From contig NC_052030.1 in NCBI RefSeq assembly GCF_015832195.1, forward strand, positions 11,365,439 to 11,429,438: DNA of 64,000 nt. Reading direction: 5' to 3'. Origin of the DNA: Motacilla alba alba. Its lineage: Eukaryota > Chordata > Aves > Passeriformes > Motacillidae. Every line of letters starts with the position of its first letter. Position 1 is the first letter of the stretch. The notes beneath the pieces were generated by a model, which ran no database searches, was not told where the DNA came from, and worked only from the letters and a program-made list of their open reading frames with translations. Shown in pieces: positions 48,001-63,000 of this stretch. The position numbers were made by a program, and so were the translations under genes.

Positions 48001-51000
48001 GTAGACGCCGATGCCCAGGCGCCGCTCCTCGGGGATCACGTAGGAAATCCTGCCACTGCTGTTGCTGATCTCCGTGTCAAAGTACACCCACTCCCCCGAC
48101 GGTGGCTGGGTCATGATGTGGATGTCCACCTGGGGACAGCGAGGCTGTGTCACCCTGAGCAGGATGGGCCGGGCACAGGGACATCCCACCCGAGCCCCTT
48201 TGGGGGGCAGCAGGGCTGGTCCTGCTCCCACCCTCTGCACTTCACGGATCTGAGCTGGGCAGCACCCAAACATCAGGGGCTGCAATGAAACCTGGCCTTG
48301 GGGGTGGACCTCTGTGACAAATGCTGTTCCTGGTGGGAAGCACCCACAAGTCTGAGCAGGAGAACCTGGCCAGGACGCAAGGGCAGCAAACCCCAGCAGG
48401 GACCGAGGGAGCACTGACCAGCACTACCTCTGTCCCACAATTGTCACCACATGGTGACAACGCCCCAGCACACACGGTACCTTCTCTCCTGTGAGGGTGA
48501 CCATGTCTAATGGACCATACATGAACCTCCCAGTTAAGGTCTGGGGCCCATCCTCGTTAGCAATGGTGTCGTTGATCCTGTGGTTGGCTGTGACGTTCTG
48601 CACGAGGCAAGAGGGGGGGAGGAAAGAAAAAATAAACGGTTTGCAGCAATGGATAACCTCACAGGGAAATGCCAAATATAACTGGACAAATTGGAGCATG
48701 GGTTTCTCTGTGCCATTCCCCCCCCTCTACTCCACCCTCAGCTCTGGGAAAGAATTTGACCTGTGGCAGAGGTGGGGCTCTGTGCCCTGAACTGATGGGT
48801 GGATTGGAGTGCTGAAGAGCCAATTTCCACGGCAGGTTGTACGTGCAATTCTGATACTCTCTATTAACTCTCACACTTTGGAATTAAGAGGAAATACACA
48901 CAGCTGCCAGAGAAATCTGCTGATATTGTTTCAGTTCTAGCACAGAATGGCTCTCTCAGAAACTGGAGACTTTACTGGGAGCAAAGGGCATTTACTGAGC
49001 TGAGAACTGGTATTATTGGACTTTGAAAGATGTTCCATTCTGACTCGTTCCCTGACCCACAGCCAACACTTCCTGTGTTTTACAGACTCAAGGCTAAGAG
49101 GAGACCTTGCTGACACGCATCTTCAGCACTGCTCTTTTACAGGCACCCAGGTAGGATATAACCATTAAAACAGCCCAGCAATGCAACACAACCTTCTGCC
49201 CGTGCCACGCCCTCAGAACAGTTTGTACAGCCCAAATCAGAGCAGCCTGTGCAGCCCCAAAACCCAAACCCCCCCTTACCCGGAGCTTCACGTTCGTCCT
49301 CTTGCGGAGCCACTTCTCACGGGGCTTGGAGGGGGTGAAGACAGACACCTCCTTCCCATCCAGCTCCAAAACACTCGAGTTCTCGTGTCTCATCACCTGC
49401 AGGAGGACAGACCCACCAAGGCATCAGCCCTCTCCTCCTGCCTGGCTGTTGTGCATCTCCTGAGCCTGCAGTGAGGAAGGGCAGTGCCTGGAGAGAGGCC
49501 CCTGAGTTTGCTGCTGGGTGTTTGGCTTGTCACCTTGCAGGTTGGACAGACAAGTGGCCTTTCTGCACTGGCAAAGGCTGTGGCCAGTGCTGACTTCACC
49601 CTGCCTGGGATGCAGGTTTTTTGGATTGTCAGGAGGTACAAAACTGACTCCAACACAGCAGGATGAGCTCTGCACTGAGATACCTGCCCTTGCTCCAGGG
49701 ATTCCTTAGTCCCTTCCCACGGTCTGCAAGGGAACACGAGCCTTCCCCATTCCACAGCAGATCCAGCACCAGCTGCTCTGCCTGGCTGCATGCCGACAGA
49801 TGCTGCTCCTTCAGCTCATTTCTAATTCCTACTGAAATTCCCAACTCTTGTCCCGTGGCTTTTGCTCCTCTCACTGATCTGACCCCTGTGGAGGCACACA
49901 GGGGGTCTGGCTTGGCTGCATGTGGGGCAGAGCCCAGGCTGTCTGTCCATCCTGGCTGACAGAACTCCAGGACTTTGTGCTGTTGGGACGTCACTGCCAA
50001 GCAGCCAATTCCTGCCTGTCACCAGGGCATGGACGGGGATGGGAGGCAGGGACACAGAGAGAGGAGGGTTAACTCCTACCTAGGTTGCTCTTACTTCTAG
50101 AATGGAAAAGGAAGAATAACACCCAAAAGCTGGAGGACACCTCAAAGACTCGCAGCACTGCAGGACTGGGAGGTGACCCTGCACACAGAACTCCAAAACT
50201 GCCAGTAGCCCTTGGTGACCAGAAAATTAAGAGGCCTCCTAAATGTGGGCTCTTTTACAAGGTCATGAACATGTTCTGTAAGGTCAGCCGCTCTCCAGCT
50301 GAGCTTGGCTGACACAAGCCAGCCCTCTCTGCAGAGCTGAAGCTGGTTTTCATCCAGGGAAATGGAAAAGGACCCCAGGGAGGATGAGCTTGCTGGGGCG
50401 GGAGCTCATGGAAATCCAATGTAAACAAAATAACAAGTTTTACTGAAAATTATTTAAATCAGGAATGTATTTTGAATCCTATCTGGGCTTGTTTTAACTA
50501 GATTTAATCTTTGGAGACTAAAACTATTCAACAGCTTCTTTTTACATTTTGTCCAGAGATGACTTTCAAAGGCCATTAGAAACAAGTCCTTATTAGGGGA
50601 AGCAGTTGTGTGGTGCTGGTGAAGGACAGCAAGAAGACAAAAGATGAGAAAAACCCTGGCCTCAAGGCAAAGAGGAGTGAACAGAGACAGGCACTGGGCA
50701 AGGGGGTGCCAGACTACCCAGGCAGCCACCAGCAGGCTTAGAATGGATGGAGAGGTACTTCCAGGTGCTCAAGCCACAAGATTTGAAACACCACACAGTG
50801 CTACAGACCCAGGTTGGGGCTGAAACCTGAGTAACTGGCTATTTCCCAAGTGGAGCATTTTATGTGAGACTGTCATGACTCTTCCTCCTCGTGCACAATG
50901 AGAGCTCTCTCTTCTTTGCTGCCCTGTTAGGCTGGGCTGGATGTGGGGCCATCCAGCCAGGAGTGTGCAGGCAGAGCCTGGACACAGCCCGGGAAGAGAA

Positions 51001-54000
51001 GGGTCTCACTGGATTATCAGCTCTGCTCAGCTGCCACCGGTGCTGACACCGCTGCTGTTTATGGTTCTCACACTATTTGGAAGATAACACTGAAAGAAAG
51101 TTTGCCAACAGAATCATAAATAACTGAGAGCTGCAGCAGAGGAGGCTGGAGGAGAACGGGGAGGATTTAACAGCTGAGCTCATGCAAAGCAAACCCGGCG
51201 CCGAAGTGGGCAACACAAACCACAGAGTTGCTTTGAGTTTTGTTGTTTTCCAGCTCCATGCTCTAAGTGTCATTCCCTGGGGAGTTCACATTTTTTAAGG
51301 CGAATAACTCCCCCTCATCCCCAAGGAACTGAAGGGAAAATATTTCTTTTAGGAAAAAAACATGTTTTAGACAGCAAATTTGAATTTTAGGCCAAATATC
51401 GGTTGATAAAATCTGAGGTGTCAGACTCCAGACACCAGCAATCCCCATTCTCCTGGCCCTAGAACTGCTTTGTGCTGTAGGAATGAGAACTAAACCCCAA
51501 TGAGTTCCTAGAGGAGACAACAATAACTTAGAAAGGCAAAATGGAGAACTGCATTCTGCCTATCAATTCATGTTGAATTCATGTAAAACTTCCCCTTTGC
51601 TTTTATTGTATCTGGTGCTGGTTTTATTTGTCCTTTGAGAAGTTTCAGCTTCAGACTTGAGATCTGAGCTGGCACACAGATCACTTCAAGAAACAAGTGG
51701 CACTGACCTTTGCCACTATGGATGTGATAGGAAACTGCCCTGGACTCTCCATGCATCCCCAGTGAGCCCATCTGAAACTGCTCTGATGATAAACCCAGCC
51801 TCAAACCAGACAGGTGTGACAGCACATCCATGAAGTTTGTATGTGTGCAGCTCCACCAACACCACAAGTGAGGAAAAAAAAGAAGGGAAGAAAATGGATC
51901 TGCAGGGGCAAAGGGTATTTTTTCACCTCTATGCATCAACAAGTCTTATGGAAGGTGCACTGGAAAAAACAAAGAGTCCTAAGCATTTTTCAGCCCAGGG
52001 GAGATGAGGGAGAGGGGATGACTGTACCTGTCTGAGCAGGAAGGAGACAACGTCCGTGGACTCCCAGTAGCTGGCGTGGAAGAGGTGAGGCAGAGCCACC
52101 GTCGGGAAAGCCGTGAGGGCATCGGGGCAGTACAGGGCGTAGTCGATCCGTTTGGTTCCCCACCACTTGGCAGCAACTACAGAAGCAAAACACTCCTTCA
52201 GACAAAGGGGGTTCACAGGAGGGATTTCAGGGCTCTGGCTCCTCGCTCCAGGTATGCCAGCAGGCTGCTCCCTGGCTGGTCCTGCTGCTCGGGGGGAACA
52301 AGCGACCCCGGGCTTGGGGTTTGCTCACACCAAGGAGGAACACACGGCCACCAGCAGTGAGCTCTCCCTTGTTTAAGCAAAGAGGAAGGCACTGGAGGGC
52401 AGGTTAATTGAGTTAGTCCAGACCACAGGGAAGGGGCTCAAGGCTCCTGTGCAACGAGCCAAAACATAAAGACAGCAAGGCATCTCCCTGGAGCTGCGGG
52501 AGGAAGGAAGGGTGGGTGTGCTCTGCCCGTCTCCGGCCCTGCTTCCAGCTCCTTTAGCTTTCACCAAGGAATTGCATCCAGGTATGGGCCACACTAAAGA
52601 GGACTGAACACTGGGAATCCACAGGATGCTAAAAGGCACCATGAGGCAGGGAATATGGCACATGATGAGAGGACTGGCAGTCCCCAACAAATCCTCATTG
52701 TCCTCCTGGGCAACTGAGATGTGCAGCCCAGCCTTCCCAGGGGCACAGCCTCTGTGGTGGACAACAAGACAAGAACCTGGCAGTATTGGGACTTCACTGT
52801 ATGGGGGACTGAAAAACACACTGGGATTTAGTGGGGGGCAGGGATACAAACAAAACAGACAAGTTTCTCCCTCAGGGAGCCAACAACTCACAGGCAGGTG
52901 TCCGGCAGCCACCCTTCATCCCAGGACACCCCCACACCCCAACTGCCCTGAGCTCTGCCCATGCACACATCCTGCCCCAGACCCTGGAAATTAGGTCTCA
53001 GTCCAAAGCCTCAGACCCCAAAGCCATGGGCTGCTTTCCCAGCAGCAAGGAGTCCTCAATGCCTCTGCACTCCAGCCCAGAGAAGCAGCCAAGAAAAGAA
53101 AAGACGGAGATCAAGAGAGCAGCAGAAAATTTTGTTTGTGTTTGCATGCAGGATGCAAGCTGGGGCTTTGACAAGGGCTTCCTCAAGCTTGGTTTGTCTC
53201 TGTGACAATGTTCCCTTTTTAAGGACTTCCAGGAAAGCTGCCAGGTTTAAGGTACAATCCAACACACCCCTCTGCAAAGGGAAATCTGGCTGGTGATGAG
53301 CACAGATGCTGAACTGAAAAGAAGAATCCACCAGCTCCTTCCAGAGACCTGCAGGAGCTCCCACCACAGCAAATGCAGAGGGATGTGGCTTCAGCACATC
53401 CTCATGGCCCAGCCCTGGCTGTGCCAGGTGCCAGGCCACCCTCACCCTCATAGTCTGAAGAACCATGGGAAGGAGGAGCAAGGTTTGACAGATCAATGTG
53501 GCTTTTCCAGAGCTCACAGGCACCTCCTCGCAGCCACTTCTGATTCCCTGCCTTCCAAACTGACAGCTCCTGATCACGTCCCAACTTTCATTTCTCATGC
53601 AAGTCCCCAGCTTGGGTAATTTCAGATTCTTTACAGGAAGCAGATAGGATTGACTCTTCCATGCTCAGAAGACAGTGGTGGAGGCAGAAGCGTTGTCCCC
53701 TCAGCTCTGCCCAGAAGAATTCCTGCTCCTGCCAAGTTGTTAGCGGTGTTATGACGGATCTTCAGGGCAAAGTGACAGAAATGCTTGTTAAGATGCAATC
53801 AGAAACTGCAAGTGCCTCAGTGAAGCGCAGAGATCTGTTGTGAAGTTCTGTGACTACCAAATGAGAGAGGAGGCCGACAGGAGTGGATCTCTCCAGAATA
53901 CCTGTCTTGATGTCCAGGTCTGGTATCCGAAGAGCACAGCCTGCAGCCCGGCTCCGTGGCCCTTTGAGCTTCCTTCCCTTGGCAGGGACTGTGTGTTTGT

Positions 54001-57000
54001 GCTGCCTACGCCTCCTGAAGGAGCTTTGGGTAGGGGATTTGTGAGGGAGGGCAAGTTGGGACAGAAGGCTAAACCCCCTACAATGATTAAGGTGGTGTTT
54101 GGTTTCTAAAAGGAAAAATAAAATATAAAATAAAAAACAGAAATCACTTATTATTATGGTACACACTGATTTCATCCTCCACAAACTCACGGTACCAGGG
54201 GAGCTGCACCCCTAGGGAGGCTCCTGGGAGGGAGCTGTGGTTTTGCAGTGCCCCTCCAACCTTCCTCCAGCTCCCATCCAGCCCTCAGTGCCAGGGCTCC
54301 ACGTTACCACCACACCAACCAGGCTGAGAAAGGAGCAGCAAAGGCAGAGCCGGAGCTCGGGGGACACTTGGAGTCGAGGGAAGACTCTTCCTCCCTGATC
54401 TCAGGAACAGGCTTTGATGGCTGTGTGGAGGAATAAATTACACAAAGCAGAAGCTGCACAAGGCAGGAGAGCATGGGGAAAGCAGAGGTGAGTGTTGTGT
54501 GACCCAACCCTGCTGCAGCACAATTCAAGATCTCCACGTGGGACACGCCGGCCTCGGGGCATCACCCTGGCACAAACACCTCCCCAAGAACCACCAGTGT
54601 GTGCCAGCCCAGCAGCTCCCCACGGGTGGGAAAGCAGCGCAAAACAAACACTTTCTCCCCCAGGAGCTGCTTCCCAAGCAGATTCCTATCTAGCAGTACT
54701 TGGCAAGATGTCAGGACAAGTAAAAGGATGCACGTGGGGAGTGCGGTGTTGGGGAGTGCGGTGTTGGCTCTTGGACACACTTTGAGCAGGAAAACCTCAT
54801 TTGTCAGAGAAGGTATTTTAGTTCTGCTGTTGAGTGTTGCCTCAAACAGGGCAGGAGGTTACAGCAGCCCCTGAGCAGCGCCCACAGACCTTCAACAACT
54901 CATACCTGCCTCCGTAAGCATTATTAACCTTAGCAATTAATGATGGAGTGAGTAATTCACAACTCGTGCCAGGAATGTATCTCTAAATTTTTGAGACTTT
55001 CCGGGAATAGAGTTTGGGCTGAAAATTTCCTCATATGCATGGTTTTTAGTTTTGGGGTGGGTTTTTTTGGTGTTTTTCTGAGTTTTCAGCCTTTTTTTGA
55101 TCTGAGTTACCAGAGGCCCATGAGGACACAGCGTTCATCTCATACCTGAGCTGAAACAAAGAAGGGGCTGAGCCATTAATAAAGTCTGTTCTTCTCCACT
55201 TAACAAAGTCTGTTCTTCTCCACAGTATTAGTTAGGAAGTTATACAGGTCTTGGGAAAAATAATAAATAAAAAATCCCTTTTTCTCCTCATTCAGCTCTG
55301 GGAAATGGGTCATAAGTGACTGGGAGCTGCCCTTGGGCTGCAGAAGAGCTGAATCTCTAATGCAAAGTAATAAATGTTTTGTTCTGAACCCACCTGTCCT
55401 TGCCTGTCAGCGTTACAGAGGGGCTTACTCATCCCTGCTTTTGTGGGCCACATTTGAGGGATCTGCATCGAGCCACATCCTGCATTACCCATCTGGTCTC
55501 AAGTGCTGATCCTGACCAGCTCTGCACGACTTACCATGGCAGCACAGACACATCCCTCTGGGTTAACCCTCACCACGCACAGCCCAGAGTCACAGTCATT
55601 ATCTTTAACAGTTCATCACCAGCAAGGTCCAGCACGCACATCACAGCCGTGGTCCCTGTATGGCCATCAAACACAAGCCCTGTCCTTGCAGGGGATGTGG
55701 TGACACAGGGCACTGAGCGTGGCAGAACCAGAATAATTCCAAGCTTTTGGTCACGAGTGGGAAGCACCTCCCGGACAGACGGACGGACAGAAGCTGCTCA
55801 GCCCGGAGCAGAGCAGAGCCTCGGAGGGGTGCAACACTTACTGTTGGCTATGTTGGAAGCAGTGTAACTGTCTGCCATTCCTGAGACCTGGCTGGCAATG
55901 CTGATCTCACTGGCTCTCCGGAAGCCCCTGAACTGAGGGGCTGAAATGGGGGTGGACAGGGACGCGTTTTCCATGAAGACGGCACCATGAGACTGAACAA
56001 CATCTGCTACAAAGTTGAAACAGGGAAATCAAAATATTAGACCAACAGACAGAGGCTGGGCAAGATGAACTCGAGGGGGAGGAAGGAGGCAAACAAAGCT
56101 GGTAGGTGCAAAAACCTTTCAGAGCTGATTGGAATGAAACAGAAGCACCCCACATTTCATTGGAGCTCTGGTTAGAAAAGAAAGCAAATAGCACAGCAGG
56201 CAGAGACACGTGGCTGGAGGAGCAGTCTTTGATTGAGAGAAGCAAAGTAAGTAGCTCAAAAACCAGATCCAAAGAAAAACCCAGGCAGACTTATTGAAGC
56301 AGCAATAACAAGCATGTGTCATACATACAGATGTGAATATACACAATTTTATACATTCACATCGAGACAGGATAACCAAGGTAAGAAAAACAACAAAAAA
56401 CAACCTTACAAAGAGGTATTTGTTTTCTTGAGATATTTAAATTTAAATGAATGTCTCCAAGATAGAAGCATTATTAAAAAGCAAAAAATCAAGAAAACAT
56501 CTTCATGCCTGGCAGGGATTAAATTTGGACTTGTATTTTACTGCTGAAGGACACAGCCAACACTCATTAATCTGAGAAAGGGCTACTGAAGGGAGGCTGG
56601 TGCTGAGCACTTGTATCTCCCATCAGTCAGCAGATCAGGGAGTACTCAGGCTCTATGAAAACAGAGCTTTTTTGGTACAACACGCAGGTCTGGATTTTTA
56701 AATCCCAACCTGAGGTTTACCAAGTTGGGCCGATCCCCTCAGTACATAAATACAGAAAGGAGGGTTTAAAATCATGCTCACATGGACCTTACATACGGAT
56801 GGGAGGGAAAAGGACCTCAAACACTCAGGAGTGGCAAAACAAAGAGATGCTGAAAGCCACGTTAAAATCTCTGCATTTCAGTTTTGTCTCTGAACAGTGC
56901 TGAGAGCACCCACCCCTGTGTGGATGCCATGAGGCTGAATTAAGTGGGATATCCCAAGCTCCTGCAGGGCAGAGGTTTGTAATGCCAACACCAGGTGCTC

Positions 57001-60000
57001 ACAGCAGGCAGCACCAGCGTGGCACTAACATGCAAAAGCAAAGCAACTCATTATGGGTTTAAGGTTGCCCAACTCTGCTGCACTTGAGGAGCAGCACCTG
57101 AATTTATTGCCAGTTATCAGGCAGGGGATATCACAAGGAATGTGAGCACATTACTCCTACACATCAACACCCTCCACCTATTCCAGCTTGTTTAGTTATC
57201 CCTGGATTTAATCCCGGCACACGGCTGACACGGCGCGTTGTTTTAGCAACTGGTTTATTTTAATATCAATCTTTTTTTGCTTGGGGCTACTGATTTTCTC
57301 CCTCCAATCCCTCAGTTTGCACCAGCAGCAGCATCTGAGCCCACACAAATCCTGCTGCAGCCGAGGGAGAGGGAACGTATGAAGCAGAAAATGTGTGGCT
57401 AAGTGTCAGTAAGAGTTCTGTTCTCTGCAGGGAAAATCAGGCCACAAGCTGCTCTGTGTAAAAGCTTTGTGGACTGTGAGATCTGAGCCTTAGCAGGAGC
57501 CTGACCTGATGATGAGCTGCACACACAGCCCACATTGTGCCTGAAAGGCCCTCGGCAGCATCACTTTCCCAGCACTTTCCCCCTCTTTCCACCTTGCCTT
57601 GAGCTGCTGGCTGTCAAGGCTGTGACCAGGATCCACAAGCCAGCTGGTCCCACCAGGCCAGTGCTGTTTTCTGACTGCACAAAACACCAGCAGGAGCCAG
57701 AAGAGGCAATCCAAGTGGGAAACAGGAGCTGTGCTGAACCCCACAAGGGACTCAAGGGTAAAGGGTCTCATTCCCTTTGCTGGGGGACCTGGAACAACCC
57801 TCTCTTCTCCAATCACCCCTCCCTCTCCATTCTCCTGCCTATGAAATGCTCCTGTGCTCCTGCTCTTGTGTCACCAAACAGGTGCCCCAAGACAGGTGAT
57901 GATCATCAGCTTCCCTGAAGCTCCTCAGATGCAAGGAGAGGTTTGGCTTTGTCTGTGTCAGGAAAAATTGACCACCAGAGAAACCTGAACGTCTTCCTCT
58001 GCTTTAACCTAAAGCACCTGTGGCTTGAATTAGGAAGACAAGTTCAAGAATGCTACAGGAGAAAAGGCTGGGCCCAACATGGCCTCCTGGGATGGTCACA
58101 GCTTTGACTCTGTGAGCCCATCTTCACTGAGCTCTGCCTGAATTTAACTCCTGTTTCAGAACCCAGAAAGTGAATTAAGGAAGAAACAGTGAGATTTTTG
58201 GGCCTGCTCTTTTTTAGCCAATCTTGTTTTTCTGGGCTGACCAGGGACTTTGGAATATAATGAGTTTGCAGCAAAAGCACCCAACCTCAGCAGCCCTTCC
58301 AGCCCCATCCTGATGTCACCAGAGGAACAATTCCCACTCCTGTTAAAGCCTGAGGTGTTTCAGCATTGCTGAACAGTTCAGCTCAGCACTGCCTGTGCTG
58401 GTGGCAGGAGTCTGCTCTGCAGGGGACAAGGTGCCACCCCACAGCAGAGCTCCCCTTCTCCTGCCCACTCAGGTGCTCTTGTGCTTCTCCCTTTCCCCAG
58501 GCCACACACCCTCTGTCCCTGAGAAAGGGCAGTTTCTGAGAAAAACGAAGGCCGGCAAAAACAGTGTGGGAAATGTGGAGAAAAACCTGTTTTATGCATT
58601 ACAATCCACTCAGAAAAGCTTTCTCCACACCAAAGCTGCAGTGACAGCAGCTTCCAAAGAAAATCCTGACATCTGACTGGCAGAAAAAACCCACGAAGCT
58701 AACAACATCTTTCCTGAATCTGTGTATTCTCTGCATCATGTCTCCTGAGCAGCAATTCTGAAACCAAGGGGGCTTTCCTGGGGAGTGTGGTGACCAGGGT
58801 GGGATGTCAGAGATGCTGCCATGCTGGCACAGACAGACCCCAGCACCTGCAGCCAGGTGTCCCCAACAGGAGCCACAGAAGCTCCTGCACCCCAGAGGTG
58901 CATCCCCAGCTACAGCTCAGGCCCTGGCAGCCACAGGGAGGTTCTCCAGGCAAGCCCAGAGTGAAGCCAGAAGGTCCAGCAGCAGCAAGAGCTTTCTCAA
59001 GGTTAGCTGTTCCTCTGTCACTCAGTGAGGACAGAGGTGCCCTTGTTTACTGCACTTTGTCCTGTGACTCAGGGCTGACTCAGGGCCACTGGACCAGAGC
59101 GAGGAAGAGGAGCCTGGCTGGAGCAGTGCCCTGAGCACCCTCCCAGCAAAGCACCTGCAGCTGCTGGAGCCACATGGCACAAGCCATGCCATGCCCCAAG
59201 GTTTAACTGCACTTCCAGGGGAGTGGACATGGGAAGCCAAATCACTTTTTTTGTTTTGGCCTACCTAAGAATCTTTAATGCTCATTTTGGTGCTGTGCTC
59301 TTTCACTTTTGGCCTCATTTATCAATGTTCTTATAAGGGAACAGCCCTGAGCCATCCTCTCAGGTAAGTCCTTGGGGGACCTGAAAGACAGATTTTGGTA
59401 TGTGCTATTTGGAGACTGAGCTATTGCACCAAAGCAGGAAATACTGAAAGCCATCAAAAATATGTACAGGTCAATAAAACAAAAGGATTAAAAACCACAG
59501 AAAAGCCAGGCAGCTGCTCAGCACAGGCCAGGCCCTGCTTGCACTGGAGCCACTGGCCATGCTGGGCACTCTGCAGTCACTACCCTGAGACCAAGAGCAA
59601 CAGATTTCTGCTGTCCACAAGTTTTGGTGATTTTGGAAATCTCCTGCAGTCCAGTGGCTGAATTGGGATTCAGCACTTGCTACACTCACATCAAGAACTG
59701 CTTAGGCACACTGTGGTCTTGACTCACAATGTAAAAAGCAGAAAATCATAGAATCCTGTAATGGTTTGGGTTGGAAGGAACCTTAAAGACCATCTAATCG
59801 GGCACAGGCAAGGGATGCTTCTACCAGCTCTGTCCTGACCACAGGCAGTATCAGCTCACAGGGAAATGGCATTTCCAGGGAGCTCCAAAGTGGTTAATTA
59901 ATAGTACCAGATCCTTTCCCTTTACCACAGAACCTCACAGCACAGGCAACACAGCAACTGCACACCTAAAAAACCTCTCCACCTCCAGCAGACAGAGGAG

Positions 60001-63000
60001 AGACCACGGAAAAACTCAGCAATGTTGCCAACCTGTATGACCACATAAGAGCCCAAACTGCTCAGGGACAGTGAGGGTCAGCTTGTTAAAGACAAACAGG
60101 GCAGCAGAACCCAGCTCTCAATGCAAAACACTGAGAAAGGAACGAGAACGGGCAAGTGAGACACGCAGGGAAGAAAAAAACCAAAACAAAGACAAATCTC
60201 ATCAAAATTGCAGATGTAGCACCAGCCACAACCAGAATAAATGAGGCCATGCAGCATTGATGATAGAAAATAGGCAAAACAAATGCATCAAACTTTGCTT
60301 TCAAGGCGGGAGACAAGAAATTAATTTAAATAACCAACACGCAGAGCCACGCTGGGGTCTGAAAGCCTCAGTGCTGTGCTCAGCAGAGCCACGAGTCTCC
60401 AAACAGGAAACACTCAAAGGGACAAAATCTGGTGTGACGTGGACATCAAGTGGAGTTCTGGGCGTGGTGGCTGCTGGGGAGCTGCACACTGCAGGACACC
60501 CCTTGCCAAGGGATCCTGCCCTCGCTGAGCACCACACGAGCAGGGCCAGCAGGGACTGTCTCTGCCAAAGGCTCTTTCCAGCAGCACAGAGCAAACCAGT
60601 CCGTGCACGGCAGCAGCTCCCCTCCAGCATCAACACAGAATGGGACAGAGTTTAGAACCCCAAAGCCCCTTTTTGCACAGTGGCTCTCCCAGAGCCAGGC
60701 GTGATCCCCAGTGGTGATTTTGTGTGGCACAGCCTGAGACACAGCACGAAGGTTTCAACTCCAGGAGGCAACAGTGTGATCTCCAAAAGAGGACCCCAAG
60801 AACCCAACACCACAGACAATACAAAAGTGTAGATTACACACACTCAGCACAACCAGCACTTTTATTGGAAACATCTTGCCAATTCAGTACAGGAACGGGG
60901 ATACTTGTTTCCATGAAGCTGTCCTGGTGCTGGAGAGCACCCAGAGGGCTACTTTCCATGAGGAGGATGGGATTGTTCTGGATTGTCTCAACTAGAAGCA
61001 GATGGGGAAAAAAAAAACATAACAGAAGGACAAAGAACAACAGACATGCGGCCACAAAGTGTTAAACATACAAACAGTTACACCCCGGCACTTAATTATG
61101 AGTCTTCAATGAACAGACAACCTTCAAATAGAGTAAAAGAAACAAAATGGGTGATTTCCAAACAGACCAACATCAGAGATTAACTGGGAGCAGAGGAGAA
61201 CACAACGATGGCACTTCAACAACAAAGGGGAGGCATCTTCACCCCCTTCTAAGCCAAATCCATAAATACACAGCAGATCCAGAGAAGTCTTTTCTACTAT
61301 GAGTGGAAAAAAATTTGCTGAAAGGGAAGAATCAGACTCACAGCCTACACAGTGCAAAGCACAGGAGTAAGCAGGGATGTGAGTTTGATTTTACTCTGCA
61401 AGTTCATTGAAATGAAACAGGGACCAGCATTTAGTAGAGATGGGAAAATGGGGGAAAAAACAGCCTGAGAGGCTTTCTGAATTGTGGGCTCCCAAAAAAG
61501 CTACCTGCATGAGGAGATGTGCACAAGCAGCGTTACACAAGGTTTTGTACAAGACCACTTATAACTGAGCACCTGAATTTTACGTGATCAGCAAAACATA
61601 CAGCTTAATTATAGCAGCAATTAACTTTTGTGGAGTGCCCTCCAGTGAACACTAACTTCAGGAGCAGCTTGGTGAATCATGGTTAGTCCTTCTGGGTAAT
61701 GTGTCCATCACAACACGGACTCTAATGGAAAGGAATGGCCTGTTACTTTCTGATAAGCAAATGAAGAGGCTTTGTCTTACAGGAAAAAGAGAATTTAAAG
61801 TTGGTTTTTGTCAGTTTTATTCATGAAGGCAGAGCAGTTATCTCTTAAAATAACAAGGCTCAGACCTGGAGGTTTTGCCATCACTCTGCCCTTCTCATAG
61901 GAGAGCTAATTGCTGTTTAACTTCACTGCATAGCAAGTGTCTCTCCAAACACAGCCAACTCAGAGGTCCAGAGAGGTTCTAATATTCCTGCTGCTGTCCA
62001 CAATGCTAACCAGAACACAGCTTTAGTGTCAATGGGGCCTCTACCTCTGGGTTCAGTGAGAACAGGGGCTCTGGAATGTATTTAAGAGAAAGAATGTAGA
62101 TTTTAGCTGCATTTTTTTTTGTAATAAGCCCCTTGCAGCTGATACCTAGAATACACCCAAAAAGCAAATTGCTCTTCAAGTTGCTATAGATTCCCTGAGC
62201 TGTTGTAACTGGCCTGGGTACAAATGCAGTTGTGGGTGGATCCATTTTTAAAAAGTGCTGCAGCAAGATCTTGGCTAAATTTGACAAGTGAGTGGGGCCT
62301 GCAGAAAGCATTTTATTCACTTCATTAAACATGGGGTTTAGTTTGTGCCCATCTAACAAATCAGGCCTCTAGATTGAGCAATTACAATACTTGAAGATAC
62401 TGAACATATAGAAAGCCACTTCTTTGGACTTTCAACTTTAAAATGAGCAGAGGATCACCAGAATTATCCAGCTCTAGTTATACAGTATTCTTCATTTAGT
62501 CCTGCATGATTCAAATATTAGACAAATGTTTTCTTTCAAACAAGAAAATCATCTCATCATCTCACTGTAGACTTTGCTCCCTCCAGTCTTCTCTGGCCCC
62601 CCAAGTCCTAAATTCTGCCAACTCAGTTGTGTTTCACTCACACTCCATCACGAGCACCAGTCTGGGTGTAAAACAGAAGCCTTTACAGAGAGGTCACCAC
62701 CTCATGACCTCAGCAGCTGGAGGCCCTTGTGTGACAAACAGAGGGCACATAGGACACAAGGCACTGATTTCACTGCAAGAAAATTCCTTTTCTGGCAAAT
62801 CAGGAGCAAGCTAATGCTACAGGGCCAGTTCTCCTTCTCACTATTTCCAGTTGTGTTGATAACTTTTATGTCACATGTGGCTGTAACCCTTTAACAGCTC
62901 ATGTGGGTCCAGAGGGACTCACCCAGAACAGCAGAGTTGCCGTCGCCCAGCGGGAACCTCTGGTACCGGGGAATATTGAAGGGGGGCAAAAGGTAAAACT

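Larger units (their letters stand above)
56007..62922 (-). other. PITPNM2: PITPNM2 introns flanking the cassette exon
   Basis: Two introns (56007-60841 and 60992-62922) around the cassette exon. Apart from a CR1 tail at about 59742-59850, I recognise nothing. The high count of short open frames is expected by chance. Confidence 0.65.
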
